NCBI GenBank assembly: GCA_018823025.1
Contig: JAHJJI010000140.1
Location: forward strand, 1-64,000
DNA length: 64,000 bases
Reading direction: 5' to 3'
Source: Gammaproteobacteria bacterium
GTDB lineage: Bacteria; Pseudomonadota; Gammaproteobacteria; Burkholderiales; Sulfuricellaceae
The translations under genes and the position numbers were made by a program. This document shows, piece by piece, positions 1-9,448 of this stretch. The notes under the pieces are model-generated. The model was not told the DNA's origin, ran no database searches, and was given only the letters and a program-made list of their open reading frames with translations. Within the stretch, counting starts at the first letter, position 1. Each line of letters starts with the position of its first letter.

Positions 1-1
1 C

Positions 2-601
2 CCGCCCGGCTACTACGCCACCTGGAGCGGCCAGTTCGAGTACATGGAGCGCGCCACCGAGAAAATGAAGGTCGTCATCCCGGTCACGCTGGCAATCATC
101 TTCATGTTGCTCTACCTCAACTTCCGCCGCCTCACCGAAACCCTGATCGTGATGCTGTCAGTGCCCTTCGCTCTGGTCGGCGGCGTGTGGCTGATGTGGG
201 TGCTGGACTACAATCTCTCGGTTGCCGTGGCAGTGGGATTCATCGCATTGGCTGGTGTCGCCGCCGAAACCGGAGTGGTGATGCTGATCTACCTCGACCA
301 CGCGCTGAACGAAATCAAAGCCAGGCGTGAGGCAGAGGGTAAATCTCTGACCCCGGCCGACCTCTACGCCGCCGTCATGGAAGGCGCGGTGGAACGGGTG
401 CGGCCGAAAATGATGACTGTGGTGGCGATCATGGCCGGTCTCCTGCCGATCATGTGGAGCAGCGGCACCGGCTCCGAAGTGATGAGCCGCATCGCCGCAC
501 CGATGGTAGGCGGCATGATTTCATCAACAATCCTCACCCTGGTCGTCATTCCGGCGCTGTATGCGCTGATCAAGGAATGGACCCTTTTCAAACGGAGTTA
601 A
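2..601 (+). CDS. cusA: CusA-type heavy-metal RND efflux pump, C-terminal part (5' truncated by window edge)
   Basis: This is the C-terminal part of an inner-membrane RND transporter of the CusA/CzcA family, which exports metal ions (Cu/Ag in CusA) through a tripartite envelope pump driven by protons. The frame is open from base 2, so the listed ATG at 44 is internal. Visible family hallmarks are WSGQFEYMERA, a run of transmembrane helices, NLSVAVAVGFIALAGVAAE and GSEVMSRIAAPMVGGM, which match CusA more closely than CzcA. The stop at 599-601 is followed after one base by the ATG of the cytochrome gene, so the two are probably co-transcribed. Metal specificity cannot be decided because the methionine/histidine binding region lies outside the window. 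Confidence 0.9.
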   Translation, partial: PPGYYATWSGQFEYMERATEKMKVVIPVTLAIIFMLLYLNFRRLTETLIVMLSVPFALVGGVWLMWVLDYNLSVAVAVGFIALAGVAAETGVVMLIYLDHALNEIKARREAEGKSLTPADLYAAVMEGAVERVRPKMMTVVAIMAGLLPIMWSSGTGSEVMSRIAAPMVGGMISSTILTLVVIPALYALIKEWTLFKRS

Positions 602-602
602 C

Positions 603-1046
603 ATGAACAAGAAACTGATCCTCACCCTGAGTGTTGTGCTGCTGGCGGGCTGTAGTGACGGCGCCAAACAGCCGGAAGTTCTGGGCAAGGGCCTGCGCCA
701 GTACGACAAGAACGTGCTGACGCGCGGTGAGCGGGTATTCCAGACGAATTGCGCGGTATGCCACGGCAGCGGCGGCGAAGGCAAGCCCGGCTGGCAGCAG
801 CCCGGCCCGGACGGCAAGCTTCTGCCCCCGCCGCTGGACGGAAACGGTCGGGTCTGGCGCCTTTCCAGCAGCCAGATGAAACAGTTCGTCCACCAGGGCA
901 GCCCTGATGGACGAGCCAACATGCCGGCCTGGCAAGGCAAGCTGTCGGACCAGGAGATCGACGAGGCGGTCACCTGGATCACCTCGCTGTGGTCGGACCA
1001 GGTTTATCTGGACTGGAAATCAAAAACCGAGCAATCTGCTCAATAA
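603..1046 (+). CDS. Monohaem c-type cytochrome, lipoprotein
   Basis: A 147-residue protein with a lipoprotein signal (VVLLAGCSD, predicted lipidated Cys near residue 17) and a single haem c site CAVCH at about residues 52-56, with a candidate axial Met in the second half (ANMPAW). The fold is a class I cytochrome c, as in small electron carriers or cytochrome domains of oxidases. It would sit at the periplasmic face, anchored by lipid. It starts one base after the cusA stop codon, so it is translationally tied to a metal efflux pump, an unusual pairing. Its redox partner is unknown. Confidence 0.85.
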   Translation: MNKKLILTLSVVLLAGCSDGAKQPEVLGKGLRQYDKNVLTRGERVFQTNCAVCHGSGGEGKPGWQQPGPDGKLLPPPLDGNGRVWRLSSSQMKQFVHQGSPDGRANMPAWQGKLSDQEIDEAVTWITSLWSDQVYLDWKSKTEQSAQ

Positions 1047-1087
1047 TTTTGTAAAATTAGGGTTTACTAATTTACAGGAGATTTTTC

Positions 1088-1477
1088 ATGTACGGATTCA
1101 GCACAGAAGTAAAAGGCTCTTTCGACGCAGTCGTTACAAAAACCATCGACGCCCTGAAAGTGGAAGGCTTCGGCGTCCTCACCGACATCGACGTGAAAGC
1201 CACCATGAAGGCCAAGCTCAACATCGACGGCCGCCCTTACCGCATCCTCGGCGCCTGCAACCCGCCGCTGGCTCACCGCGCCATCGAAGCCGACCCCGAC
1301 ATCGGCCTGCTGCTGCCCTGCAACGTAGTGGTTCGCGAAGAAGCCGATGGCAAGATTGTGGTCGCCTTCATGGATCCCTCCGCGGTACTGAAACTGGTAG
1401 AGCTGCCCGGTATCGAGGAACTGGCTGCAGAAGTAAAAGGCCGACTCGAACGAGTGCGCGACAGCCTCAAGGCGTGA
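1088..1477 (+). CDS. DUF302 family protein
   Basis: A 129-residue protein of the DUF302 family, recognisable from the [20 protein letters not shown] start, the [27 protein letters not shown] core and the C-terminal amphipathic end. DUF302 proteins are small alpha-beta proteins of unknown function often found near cytochrome and sulfur genes. No signal peptide is seen, so it is probably cytoplasmic. A good ribosome-binding site (CAGGAG) lies seven bases before the ATG. It follows the cytochrome gene by 41 bases and its stop overlaps the GTG start of aat (GTGA). Confidence 0.85.
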   Translation: MYGFSTEVKGSFDAVVTKTIDALKVEGFGVLTDIDVKATMKAKLNIDGRPYRILGACNPPLAHRAIEADPDIGLLLPCNVVVREEADGKIVVAFMDPSAVLKLVELPGIEELAAEVKGRLERVRDSLKA

Positions 1478-2157
1478 TCCCCTGGATCGATAACGACGCA
1501 CCCTTTCCGCCGCTTTCTTCCGCCCTCCGCGAGCCCAACGGCTTGCTGGCGGCGGGCGGCGACCTTTCCCCGCAACGGCTGATTGAGGCCTACTCGCGCG
1601 GCATTTTCCCCTGGTTCAACCCCGGCGAGCCTATCCTGTGGTGGAGCCCGGACCCCCGCATGGTGCTATTTCCCGGCGAACTTAAAATCTCCCGCTCGCT
1701 GCGCAAGACCCTGAAGAATAAAACCTGCGAAATTCGCTTCGACACTGCCTTCCGCCAAGTCATGCAAGCCTGCGCTGCGCCGCGCGACGGCCACAGCGGT
1801 ACGTGGATCACCCCCGCCATGATCGAAGCCTACACCGAACTGCACCGGCAAGGCCTGGCGCACTCGGTCGAAACCTGGATGGATGGCAAGCTCGTCGGTG
1901 GGCTCTACGGCATCAGCCTGGGCAGGATGTTCTACGGTGAATCCATGTTCAGTCTCGCCACCGACGCGTCCAAAATCGCCTTCGTCCATCTGGTCAGACA
2001 GCTCGACAGCTGGGGCTACGGCATGATCGACTGCCAGATGAAAACCGCGCATCTCGCCTCGCTCGGCGCGCGCGAGATCCCACGCGCCGAATTCAGCCAA
2101 AAGTTGACGGAACTGGTAAACTTTCCAGAAGATACCGGACACTGGCACCGACCATGA
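1474..2157 (+). CDS. aat: Leucyl/phenylalanyl-tRNA--protein transferase
   Basis: Aat transfers Leu or Phe from aminoacyl-tRNA to N-terminal Arg/Lys of proteins, marking them for ClpS/ClpAP degradation. The family signature is clear: [26 protein letters not shown] at the N-terminus and [20 protein letters not shown] in the centre. The ORF track begins far upstream (907), but family length (about 230 residues) and the position of the IPW start favour the GTG at 1474, giving 227 residues. This GTG overlaps the stop of the DUF302 gene, so translation is probably coupled. The end overlaps bpt by four bases (ATGA), forming an N-degron pair. Confidence 0.93.
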   Translation: MIPWIDNDAPFPPLSSALREPNGLLAAGGDLSPQRLIEAYSRGIFPWFNPGEPILWWSPDPRMVLFPGELKISRSLRKTLKNKTCEIRFDTAFRQVMQACAAPRDGHSGTWITPAMIEAYTELHRQGLAHSVETWMDGKLVGGLYGISLGRMFYGESMFSLATDASKIAFVHLVRQLDSWGYGMIDCQMKTAHLASLGAREIPRAEFSQKLTELVNFPEDTGHWHRP

Positions 2158-2885
2158 ATTTGCTGAATGACTTTTCCACGCGCGAGCTGCAGTTCTACCT
2201 GACCTCCGCCTACCCGTGCAGCTACCTGCCCGGGCGGATGGCACGGTCGCTGGTGGCGACACCCAACGAGCTGGTCGACAGCACGGTTTACAGCGAGCTG
2301 ATCCGCCTCGGATTCCGCCGTAGCGGCGCCTACAACTATCGGCCGCAATGCAGCCAGTGTCAGTCCTGTGTCCCGGTACGGCTGGCGGTTGATGAATTCG
2401 AACGCAACCGCACCCAGCGGCGCGCCTGGAAAGCCCATTCCACCATGACCGCTGCGGTACGAGAACTGGTCTACGACCCCGAACATCACGACCTCTACCG
2501 GCGGTATCAGACATCGCGGCATGCCGGCGGCGGCATGGATCAGGACGACCGGGAGCAGTACGAGCGTTTCCTGCTGCAAAGCCACGCCACCACCTATCTG
2601 GTCGAATTTCGCGAGGGGGATGCTTTGCGTATGGTCAGCCTGATCGACAGGGTGAATGACGGCCTCTCCTCGGTGTATACTTTCTACAACCCAGACCTGC
2701 CCCGCGCCAGCTTCGGCACATACAACATCCTGTGGCAGGCTACGCTGTGCCGTGAACTTGGATTGCCTTATCTGTACCTCGGTTACTGGATCGAGCACAG
2801 CCGGAAGATGGCCTACAAGATCAACTACCAACCGCTACAAGGCTACATTCAGGACATCTGGCAAACCCTACCCGCGTCGCCCTGA
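2154..2885 (+). CDS. bpt: Aspartate/glutamate leucyltransferase (bacterial Ate1-like)
   Basis: Bpt transfers Leu from Leu-tRNA to N-terminal Asp or Glu, feeding acidic N-termini into the same ClpS pathway as Aat. The 243-residue protein has the expected start ([21 protein letters not shown]), the cysteine-rich [16 protein letters not shown] stretch and the C-terminal [17 protein letters not shown] motif of the ATE/Bpt family. The start overlaps the aat stop (ATGA). Such aat-bpt pairs are common in Proteobacteria. Older annotations call it arginyltransferase; the bacterial enzymes characterised transfer leucine. Confidence 0.93.
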   Translation: MNLLNDFSTRELQFYLTSAYPCSYLPGRMARSLVATPNELVDSTVYSELIRLGFRRSGAYNYRPQCSQCQSCVPVRLAVDEFERNRTQRRAWKAHSTMTAAVRELVYDPEHHDLYRRYQTSRHAGGGMDQDDREQYERFLLQSHATTYLVEFREGDALRMVSLIDRVNDGLSSVYTFYNPDLPRASFGTYNILWQATLCRELGLPYLYLGYWIEHSRKMAYKINYQPLQGYIQDIWQTLPASP

Positions 2886-3031
2886 GCTGTCACAAATTAA
2901 TCAAAGCCTGTTCCAACAGTGTATTCTATGAAATATGGGTATGCAGGCGGAGCCTGATTGCCAAAAATAACTGGGCAGTCACATATTCATGGCCGGTTTT
3001 GACCCGATGAAAGTTCAAGCTTAAGGACAAG

Positions 3032-5455
3032 ATGACCTCTATCCTCATCGTCGAAGACGACCCCCTGGTGGCGGAAGCCCTCAAGCTTCAGCTCGTCGAC
3101 TGCGGCTACCGGATTGCGGCTCTGGTCAGCAATGGAGAAGAGGCCGTTAAGCAGACACAAGCATCACCCCCCGATCTGGTGCTGATGGATATTATGCTGC
3201 CCGGAAAAATGGATGGGATCGAAGCCGCAAACAAAATCCGCGAGTCCTGCGACATTCCGGTGCTCTACCTGACAGCCTACGCCGATGATGCCTTCTTCCT
3301 GCGCGCCCAGGTAACCGAGCCCTACGCCTATCTGCTCAAACCCAGCACACCTCGGGAAATCCAGCTTGCCATCGAAATCGCCCTGTACCGCCACAAAACT
3401 GAGCGAACAACACGCATAAAGCTGGAAAAAGCGGTAACGGAACGCACCGCCGAGCTTGAGCAAGCCCAGCGGCGCATCACCAGCATTCTGGAAAACATCT
3501 CTGATGCGTTTGTGTCGCTGGATGCCGACTGGCACTACACTTACGTCAATGCCAAAGCTGGCGAATTATTTGGCCACAAACCCGAAGAGCTGATCGGCAA
3601 GCATATCTGGACCGAGTTTCCGGAGGGGGTGGGCCAGCCTTTCTACCATGCCTATCACAAGGCCATGGCGGAACAGACACCCCTCGATCTGGAAGAATAT
3701 TATCCGCCCTGGGAGCGCTGGTTCGAAAATCGCATCTTCCCTTCCGAAGACAGCCTTTCCATCTTTTTCCACGACATCACCGAGCGCAAACGGGCTGAAC
3801 AGGCGCTGCGCGAAAGTGAACGATACAACCGCATGCTGTTCGAGAGCCTGCCAACCGGACTGGCGTTGTGCCGCATGGATGGCTCACTGGTGGATGTCAA
3901 CGCGGCCTACGCCAACATGCTCGGCCGCACCATCGAGGAAACCCTGCTTCTGAGTTATTGGGATATCACCCCGAAAAAATATGCCGAACAGGAACAGGCC
4001 CAGCTGGCAAGCCTCAATACGTCAGGGCGCTATGGTCCATATGAAAAAGAATACCTCCACAAGGATGGCCATCTGATACCGGTCGTTCTCTCAGGCAAAA
4101 TCATCGAAAAAGATGGCGAACGCTACATCTGGTCTAGCGTGAAAGACATCACCGAACGCAAACAGGCCAATGAGCAGATTCAGCACCAGTTGGACATGCT
4201 CCAGGCGCTCTATGCCGGTGCGCACAAGTTGTCGGAAAGCGTAAGTTTCTCAAGTATTGCGCAAAGCGTAACGCACTTGTGCGTCGAAGTCCTCGACGTG
4301 CAACTGGCATGGGTGGGACGGGCAGAGGCCGACGGCAGTGTCAGCCTGCTTGCCCAATACCCGGAAGAAAGCACATACCCCCACCACATTTCCGTACGCT
4401 GGGATGAGTCGCCAGAAGGCCAGGGAGCTACTGGCCGCGCTATTCACACAGGCGTCCCGGTATTCAACACCGAAATTTCCAGCGACAAGAACTATGCGCC
4501 ATGGCGCGACACGGCGTTAAAAGAAGGCTTCCACAGCAGTGCGGCATTCCCTCTCATCAGCCGAGGCAAGGCTTTCGGCGCTCTGAACCTGTACAGCTCT
4601 GTTCCGGAATTCTTTGCTCCCGCCCGCATCGCGCTGTTCCAGGCCCTTGCTCACCAGTCCGCCGCTGCGCTCGTAAACCACACGCTCTACAATGAAGTCC
4701 GCACCCACGTTATGGAACTGGAACAGCGCGTAGCCGAGCGCACCGCCGATCTCGAGGCCACCAACCGGGAACTGGAAGCCTTCAGCTATTCGGTTTCGCA
4801 CGACCTTCGCGCACCGCTGCGCGCCATGCAGGGATTCGCCCAGGCCCTGGAGGAAGATTACGGCGCCAAACTCGGCTCCACTGGTCTGGATTATATTCAA
4901 CGTATTGTCACCTCAGCCCAGCGCATGGACACCCTGATCCAGGACCTGCTGGCCTACAGCCAGTTGGCCCGTGCCGATATAGTGATTAAGCCGGTGAGCC
5001 TGACCGCCGCAGTTAAGGAAGCGTTGGATCAACTCGACAACGAGATCAAGCAATCCGGGGCGCAGATCACGGTAGCGCCCTCTTTGCCTGAGGTAATTGG
5101 GCATGCCCCCACTCTGGCCCAGATCATCAGCAATCTGCTCGGCAACGCGATCAAGTTCGTCCCCACGGGCACCAGGCCGAGCGTGAAGGTATGGACCGAG
5201 GAACGCGGCGAGCGGGTGCGCCTGTGGGTGGCGGATAACGGCATCGGAATTTCTCCAGAACATCAGGAGCGCATCTTCCGGGTATTCGAGCGGTTGCACG
5301 GGATTGAAACCTATCCCGGCACCGGCATCGGGCTCGCTATTGTGCGCAAAGGGGCAGAGCGCATGGGCGGCGAAGTGGGTGTCGAAGCGATGGTTGGCAA
5401 AGGCAGCCGATTTTGGGTAGAGTTAGGCAAACCACCGAGAGCGGAAAACCCATGA
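3032..5455 (+). CDS. Hybrid sensor histidine kinase: REC-PAS-PAS-GAF-HisKA-HATPase
   Basis: An 807-residue soluble sensor kinase. Domains in order: an N-terminal receiver (about 1-120, phosphoacceptor Asp in LVLMDIMLPG), PAS (about 145-255), a second PAS (about 260-378), GAF (about 395-555), HisKA with SYSVSHDLRAPLRAMQGF (His near residue 590) and a HATPase with NLLGNAIKFVP, VADNGIGI and GTGIGLAIV. The kinase half resembles the phytochrome-type family. No transmembrane helix is visible, so it senses a cytoplasmic signal or receives phosphate from another kinase through its receiver. Its stop overlaps the ATG of the next response regulator (ATGA), and the third gene overlaps in the same way, making a tight signalling operon. 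The signal is unknown. Confidence 0.9.
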   Translation: MTSILIVEDDPLVAEALKLQLVDCGYRIAALVSNGEEAVKQTQASPPDLVLMDIMLPGKMDGIEAANKIRESCDIPVLYLTAYADDAFFLRAQVTEPYAYLLKPSTPREIQLAIEIALYRHKTERTTRIKLEKAVTERTAELEQAQRRITSILENISDAFVSLDADWHYTYVNAKAGELFGHKPEELIGKHIWTEFPEGVGQPFYHAYHKAMAEQTPLDLEEYYPPWERWFENRIFPSEDSLSIFFHDITERKRAEQALRESERYNRMLFESLPTGLALCRMDGSLVDVNAAYANMLGRTIEETLLLSYWDITPKKYAEQEQAQLASLNTSGRYGPYEKEYLHKDGHLIPVVLSGKIIEKDGERYIWSSVKDITERKQANEQIQHQLDMLQALYAGAHKLSESVSFSSIAQSVTHLCVEVLDVQLAWVGRAEADGSVSLLAQYPEESTYPHHISVRWDESPEGQGATGRAIHTGVPVFNTEISSDKNYAPWRDTALKEGFHSSAAFPLISRGKAFGALNLYSSVPEFFAPARIALFQALAHQSAAALVNHTLYNEVRTHVMELEQRVAERTADLEATNRELEAFSYSVSHDLRAPLRAMQGFAQALEEDYGAKLGSTGLDYIQRIVTSAQRMDTLIQDLLAYSQLARADIVIKPVSLTAAVKEALDQLDNEIKQSGAQITVAPSLPEVIGHAPTLAQIISNLLGNAIKFVPTGTRPSVKVWTEERGERVRLWVADNGIGISPEHQERIFRVFERLHGIETYPGTGIGLAIVRKGAERMGGEVGVEAMVGKGSRFWVELGKPPRAENP

Positions 5456-5919
5456 GAGCAAACAGTTCCCTGCAAACCATCCTGCTGGTGGAGGATGATA
5501 CCAACGATGTCTTGCTGTTCCGCCGCGCCTACCGCAAGTGCAAGCTGACCAACCCGCTGCAGATAGTGGGTGACGGAGAAGCGGCGCAGGACTATCTCGC
5601 CGGCAGCGGCAAATACGCCGACCGGGAAGCTTACCCGCTGCCCGCGCTGGTTTTGCTCGACTTCAAGCTGCCACGCAAATCCGGGCTGGAAGTGCTGGCC
5701 TGGATGAGATCGCAGACCGGTCTGAAGCGGATGCCGGTGGTGGCGCTGACCTCCTCGCGAGAAAGATCCGACGTCAATCGTGCCTACGATCTGGGCATCA
5801 ACTCCTACCTGGTGAAACCGGTCGCTTTCGACAATCTGATGCAACTGGTCAAGGCACTGGGACTGTACTGGATGATATTGAACGAACACTCAGACCTTGC
5901 ACAGACAGGAAACGCATGA
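5452..5919 (+). CDS. Single-domain response regulator (Rcp1-like)
   Basis: A receiver-only protein of 155 residues with ILLVEDDTNDVLLFRRAY, the phosphoacceptor region LVLLDFKLPRKSGLEVL, a conserved Thr in VVALTSS and Lys in YLVKPV. The long alpha-4/alpha-5 spacing matches the Rcp1 group, which partners phytochrome-like kinases. The track start at 5413 lies inside the kinase gene; the ATG at 5452 overlaps the kinase stop and gives the normal length. It has no output domain, so it probably acts by protein contact or as a phosphorelay intermediate between the upstream kinase and the downstream REC-GGDEF-EAL protein. Confidence 0.88.
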   Translation: MRANSSLQTILLVEDDTNDVLLFRRAYRKCKLTNPLQIVGDGEAAQDYLAGSGKYADREAYPLPALVLLDFKLPRKSGLEVLAWMRSQTGLKRMPVVALTSSRERSDVNRAYDLGINSYLVKPVAFDNLMQLVKALGLYWMILNEHSDLAQTGNA

Positions 5920-8402
5920 TGACAGACAAGACCTCTGGCCCTGTGAATATTCTTCTGGTCGACGACAACCCGGACGACCGCACCCTGCTGATCCGCGAAC
6001 TGGGTCGGGAGTTTCCCGCCCTGCATGTCACCGAAATCACCGAACAGGAAGGATTCAACCAGGCGCTGGAATACGGCAACTTCGACCTGATCATCACCGA
6101 CTACCAGTTATGCTGGAGCGATGGGCTGATCATACTGCGGGCCGCCAAGTCAAAATGGCCGAATTGCCCGGTGGTCATGTTTACCGGCACCGGCTCCGAA
6201 GAAATCGCAGTGGAGGCGATGAAAGGGGGGCTGGACGACTACGTGCTCAAATCGCCCAAGCACTATGGCAGGCTGCCAGCACGGGTGCGTTTGGCACTGG
6301 AACAGGTCTTGAGCAAGGAGAAACTGCTCAAAACCGAGGCCGAGCTACGCAAAAGCGATTCGATGTTGCATGCCATCATCGAAGCAGAACCGGAATGCGT
6401 CAAAATCATCGGGGCAGACGGAAAGCTGCGCTACATCAATGCCGCTGGACTGACGCTGGTGGAGGCAGACTCCCCCAAAGAGGTATTAGGCACATGTCTG
6501 TCAGACCTGGTATTGCCAGAATATCGGCAGGCGTTTCTGGCACTGCACAAACAGGCGATCAAGGGGGGGCAAGGCACGCTGGAATTCGAAGTCACCGGTC
6601 TCAAGGGTGGGCAGCGCTGGCTGGAGACCCACGCCGTGTCGCTGGAAATGGAAGATGGGCCAGCCCTGCTCGGCGTCACCCGCGACATCACTTCGCGCAA
6701 GCTGGCGGAAGCTTCCAGCGCCAAGCTCACCGCCATTATCGAGGCCACCAGCGACTTCATCGGCATCGCCGATATGGATGGCCGGGTTTCATATTTGAAC
6801 TGCGGCGGACGAAAAATGATGGGAATACCGCAGGATGAAGATATTTCATCCACCCGCATGGACGATTACCATCCCCGCCGGGTGATGGACATCATTCACG
6901 CTGAGGCCATTCCAACCGCCATGCGCGAAGGAATCTGGAGCGGCGAAATTGCCTTGCTCACACGAGATGGCAGGGAAATCCCCGTGTCCCAGGTAATCAT
7001 TGCCCACCGAGGGAAAAACGAAACACCGGAATTTTTTTCCACCATCGTACGCGACATCTCCGAACGCAAGCGCCACGAAGCCGAACTGATTTATCTCGCC
7101 AACCACAATGCACTCACCGGCCTGCCCAACCGCAACCTGCTCGCCGACCGTCTGCAGCAGACCTTGATCGAGGCGAAACGACATAACCGTCTGGCAGCGC
7201 TGGTCTTCCTCGACCTGGACCGCTTCAAGAACATCACCGAATCCCTCGGACATGAGGTGGGGGATCTGGCGCTGCAGATGGTTGCCGAGCAACTGACCGG
7301 ACTGGTGCGTGAAGGCGACACGGTAGCCCACCCCGGCGGCGACGAGTTCGCACTCTTGTTCAGCGATGTTGCCCACAGTGAGGACGCAGCCCGACTGGCA
7401 CAAAAGGTGCTTGACCACTTTGAAAACTTCCCGCTCACGGTGGGCAGTCACAAGCTGTTTGTCACCTTCAGCGCCGGCATCGCCCTCTACCCCACCGACA
7501 GTGAAAACGCGGATGGCTTGCTGCAAGCTGCGCTCACCGCCATGGATCGCAGCCAGGCTTTGGGTGGTAACTCCTACCAGTTTTACTCCAGCGAGATGAA
7601 TACCAGGTCGCTGGAAAACCTGGCCATGGCCAGCGCGCTGCACGACGCAATCGCGCGCAACGAGCTCGAACTGCATTATCAGCCCCAGGTGGATCTCGCC
7701 AGTGGTAAAATTGTCGGCATGGAAGCCTTGGCACGCTGGCGCCATCCACAACTTGGCATGGTGTCGCCGGTAGTTTTCATCCCACTGGCCGAGGAAACCG
7801 GCCAGATCAGCCTGATCGGCGCCTGGGTGCTGCGTGAAGCCTGCCGCCAGAATAAAGCCTGGCAGGACGAGGGATTCCCCCCATTGCGGGTGGCCGTCAA
7901 TCTCTCGGCGCGTCAGTTCTGCCAACGGGACATCACCGCAATTGTTTCCCAAGCGCTTGCCGATACCGGGCTGGAGTCGCGCTTTCTCGAACTCGAAATC
8001 ACCGAGAGCATGTTGATGCACGACGTTAACGCCACAATCAGCATCATGCAGCAATTGAAGGAGCTCGGCATCAGCTTCTCCCTCGATGATTTCGGCACCG
8101 GCTATTCCAGTTTGAGCTACCTCAAACGATTCCCGATCGAGACCCTGAAAATCGACCAATCCTTCGTCCGCGACATCCCGCACGACAAGGACGACTCCGC
8201 CATCGCCGCCGCCATCATCGCGATGGCCAGCGCACTGGGCATCAAGGTCATCGCCGAAGGAGTGGAAACCCCCGAGCAACTCGCCTTCCTGAACACCCAG
8301 AAATGTACCGGCATGCAGGGATATTATTTCAGCAAACCGCTCCCATCGGACGAGTTTGCCCAGTTGCTACGACAAGGTAAAACCCTGGATACAAGCTCAT
8401 AA
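5916..8402 (+). CDS. REC-PAS-PAS-GGDEF-EAL cyclic-di-GMP signalling protein
   Basis: An 828-residue protein with an N-terminal receiver (about 8-130, Asp in LIITDYQLCWSDG), two PAS domains (about 145-265 and 270-390), GGDEF (about 395-555) and EAL (about 570-815). The active site PGGDEF is intact and preceded by an RxxD inhibitory site (REGD). The EAL domain keeps GMEALARW, DDFGTGYSS, KIDQSFV and EGVET, so both synthesis and hydrolysis of c-di-GMP are possible. It is the likely output of the upstream kinase and response regulator, whose reading frames overlap. Its PAS-GGDEF-EAL half is closely similar to the protein at 19109-22447, indicating paralogy. Confidence 0.92.
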   Translation: MMTDKTSGPVNILLVDDNPDDRTLLIRELGREFPALHVTEITEQEGFNQALEYGNFDLIITDYQLCWSDGLIILRAAKSKWPNCPVVMFTGTGSEEIAVEAMKGGLDDYVLKSPKHYGRLPARVRLALEQVLSKEKLLKTEAELRKSDSMLHAIIEAEPECVKIIGADGKLRYINAAGLTLVEADSPKEVLGTCLSDLVLPEYRQAFLALHKQAIKGGQGTLEFEVTGLKGGQRWLETHAVSLEMEDGPALLGVTRDITSRKLAEASSAKLTAIIEATSDFIGIADMDGRVSYLNCGGRKMMGIPQDEDISSTRMDDYHPRRVMDIIHAEAIPTAMREGIWSGEIALLTRDGREIPVSQVIIAHRGKNETPEFFSTIVRDISERKRHEAELIYLANHNALTGLPNRNLLADRLQQTLIEAKRHNRLAALVFLDLDRFKNITESLGHEVGDLALQMVAEQLTGLVREGDTVAHPGGDEFALLFSDVAHSEDAARLAQKVLDHFENFPLTVGSHKLFVTFSAGIALYPTDSENADGLLQAALTAMDRSQALGGNSYQFYSSEMNTRSLENLAMASALHDAIARNELELHYQPQVDLASGKIVGMEALARWRHPQLGMVSPVVFIPLAEETGQISLIGAWVLREACRQNKAWQDEGFPPLRVAVNLSARQFCQRDITAIVSQALADTGLESRFLELEITESMLMHDVNATISIMQQLKELGISFSLDDFGTGYSSLSYLKRFPIETLKIDQSFVRDIPHDKDDSAIAAAIIAMASALGIKVIAEGVETPEQLAFLNTQKCTGMQGYYFSKPLPSDEFAQLLRQGKTLDTSS

Positions 8403-8525
8403 CATCAAGGTTCATCTGTACCAGATTATTCCCGCGAAAGCTGGTGTAAAATCAGCATGACTTCTGCAACGGAAAGCAGTTAAACCCGGCATTTCAATCA
8501 GCAACGCCACATAAACATAAATTCC

Positions 8526-9320
8526 ATGCGCCAATACCTCGATTTAATGCAGCACGTACTCGACCACGGCAACCAGAAAAGCGACCGTACCGGCACCGGC
8601 ACAGTCAGCGTGTTCGGCCACCAGATGCGCTTTGACCTGTCACAAGGCTTTCCCCTGGTCACCACCAAGAAGTGCCATCTCAAGTCCATCATCCACGAGC
8701 TGCTGTGGTTCCTGCAGGGCGATACAAATATCAAATATCTCAAGGAAAACGGCGTCCGAATCTGGGATGAATGGGCCGACGAAAACGGCAACCTCGGCCC
8801 GGTATACGGCTACCAGTGGCGCTCCTGGCCAACTCCGGATGGCCACCATATCGACCAGATTTCACAGGTGGTGGAACAGATCAAAAACACCCCGGATTCT
8901 CGTCGCCTGATCGTCTCCGCCTGGAACGTGGCCGACGTTGACAAGATGAAGTTGCCACCCTGCCACGCCTTCTTCCAGTTCTACGTGGCGGACGGCAAGC
9001 TGTCCTGCCAGCTCTATCAACGCAGCGCCGATATATTCCTGGGAGTGCCTTTCAACATCGCCTCCTATGCCCTGCTCACCCTGATGGTGGCGCAGGTGTG
9101 CGGCCTCAAGCCGGGCGATTTCGTCCACACCCTGGGCGATGCACATTTGTACATCAACCACCTCGAACAGACCCGCGAACAGCTCGCACGTGAGCCACGC
9201 GCCCTTCCAGCGATGAAGCTCAATCCGGAGGTGAAGAATATTTTCGATTTCAAATTCGAGGATTTCGCACTCGAGGGCTATGACCCCTACCCTGCCATCA
9301 AGGCGCCAGTGGCGGTATAA
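8526..9320 (+). CDS. thyA: Thymidylate synthase
   Basis: ThyA converts dUMP to dTMP with methylene-tetrahydrofolate, giving dihydrofolate. The 264-residue length equals the E. coli enzyme. Seen are [15 protein letters not shown], the [19 protein letters not shown] stretch, the catalytic Cys in [12 protein letters not shown] and the [20 protein letters not shown] folate/dUMP motif. It is separated from folA, its usual pathway neighbour, by a chemoreceptor gene. Confidence 0.97.
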   Translation: MRQYLDLMQHVLDHGNQKSDRTGTGTVSVFGHQMRFDLSQGFPLVTTKKCHLKSIIHELLWFLQGDTNIKYLKENGVRIWDEWADENGNLGPVYGYQWRSWPTPDGHHIDQISQVVEQIKNTPDSRRLIVSAWNVADVDKMKLPPCHAFFQFYVADGKLSCQLYQRSADIFLGVPFNIASYALLTLMVAQVCGLKPGDFVHTLGDAHLYINHLEQTREQLAREPRALPAMKLNPEVKNIFDFKFEDFALEGYDPYPAIKAPVAV

Positions 9321-9448
9321 TCAGTGAAACCTCTCTGACATCAGTAACATAATAATTGTGCTATATCGTAGCCCGGATTATGGTATAAATATCTTCATTA
9401 GTGCCCACAAAATAATAACCTCGCTTATCCACCAGGAGACTAAATAAC

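Noticed and set aside
907-1473. N-terminal extension of aat in the ORF track
   Set aside because: Arg/His-rich translation of a shadow frame through the cytochrome and DUF302 genes; family length supports the GTG at 1474.
6846-8279. 477-residue minus-strand ORF
   Set aside because: Antisense shadow of the GGDEF-EAL coding region, no recognisable domain.
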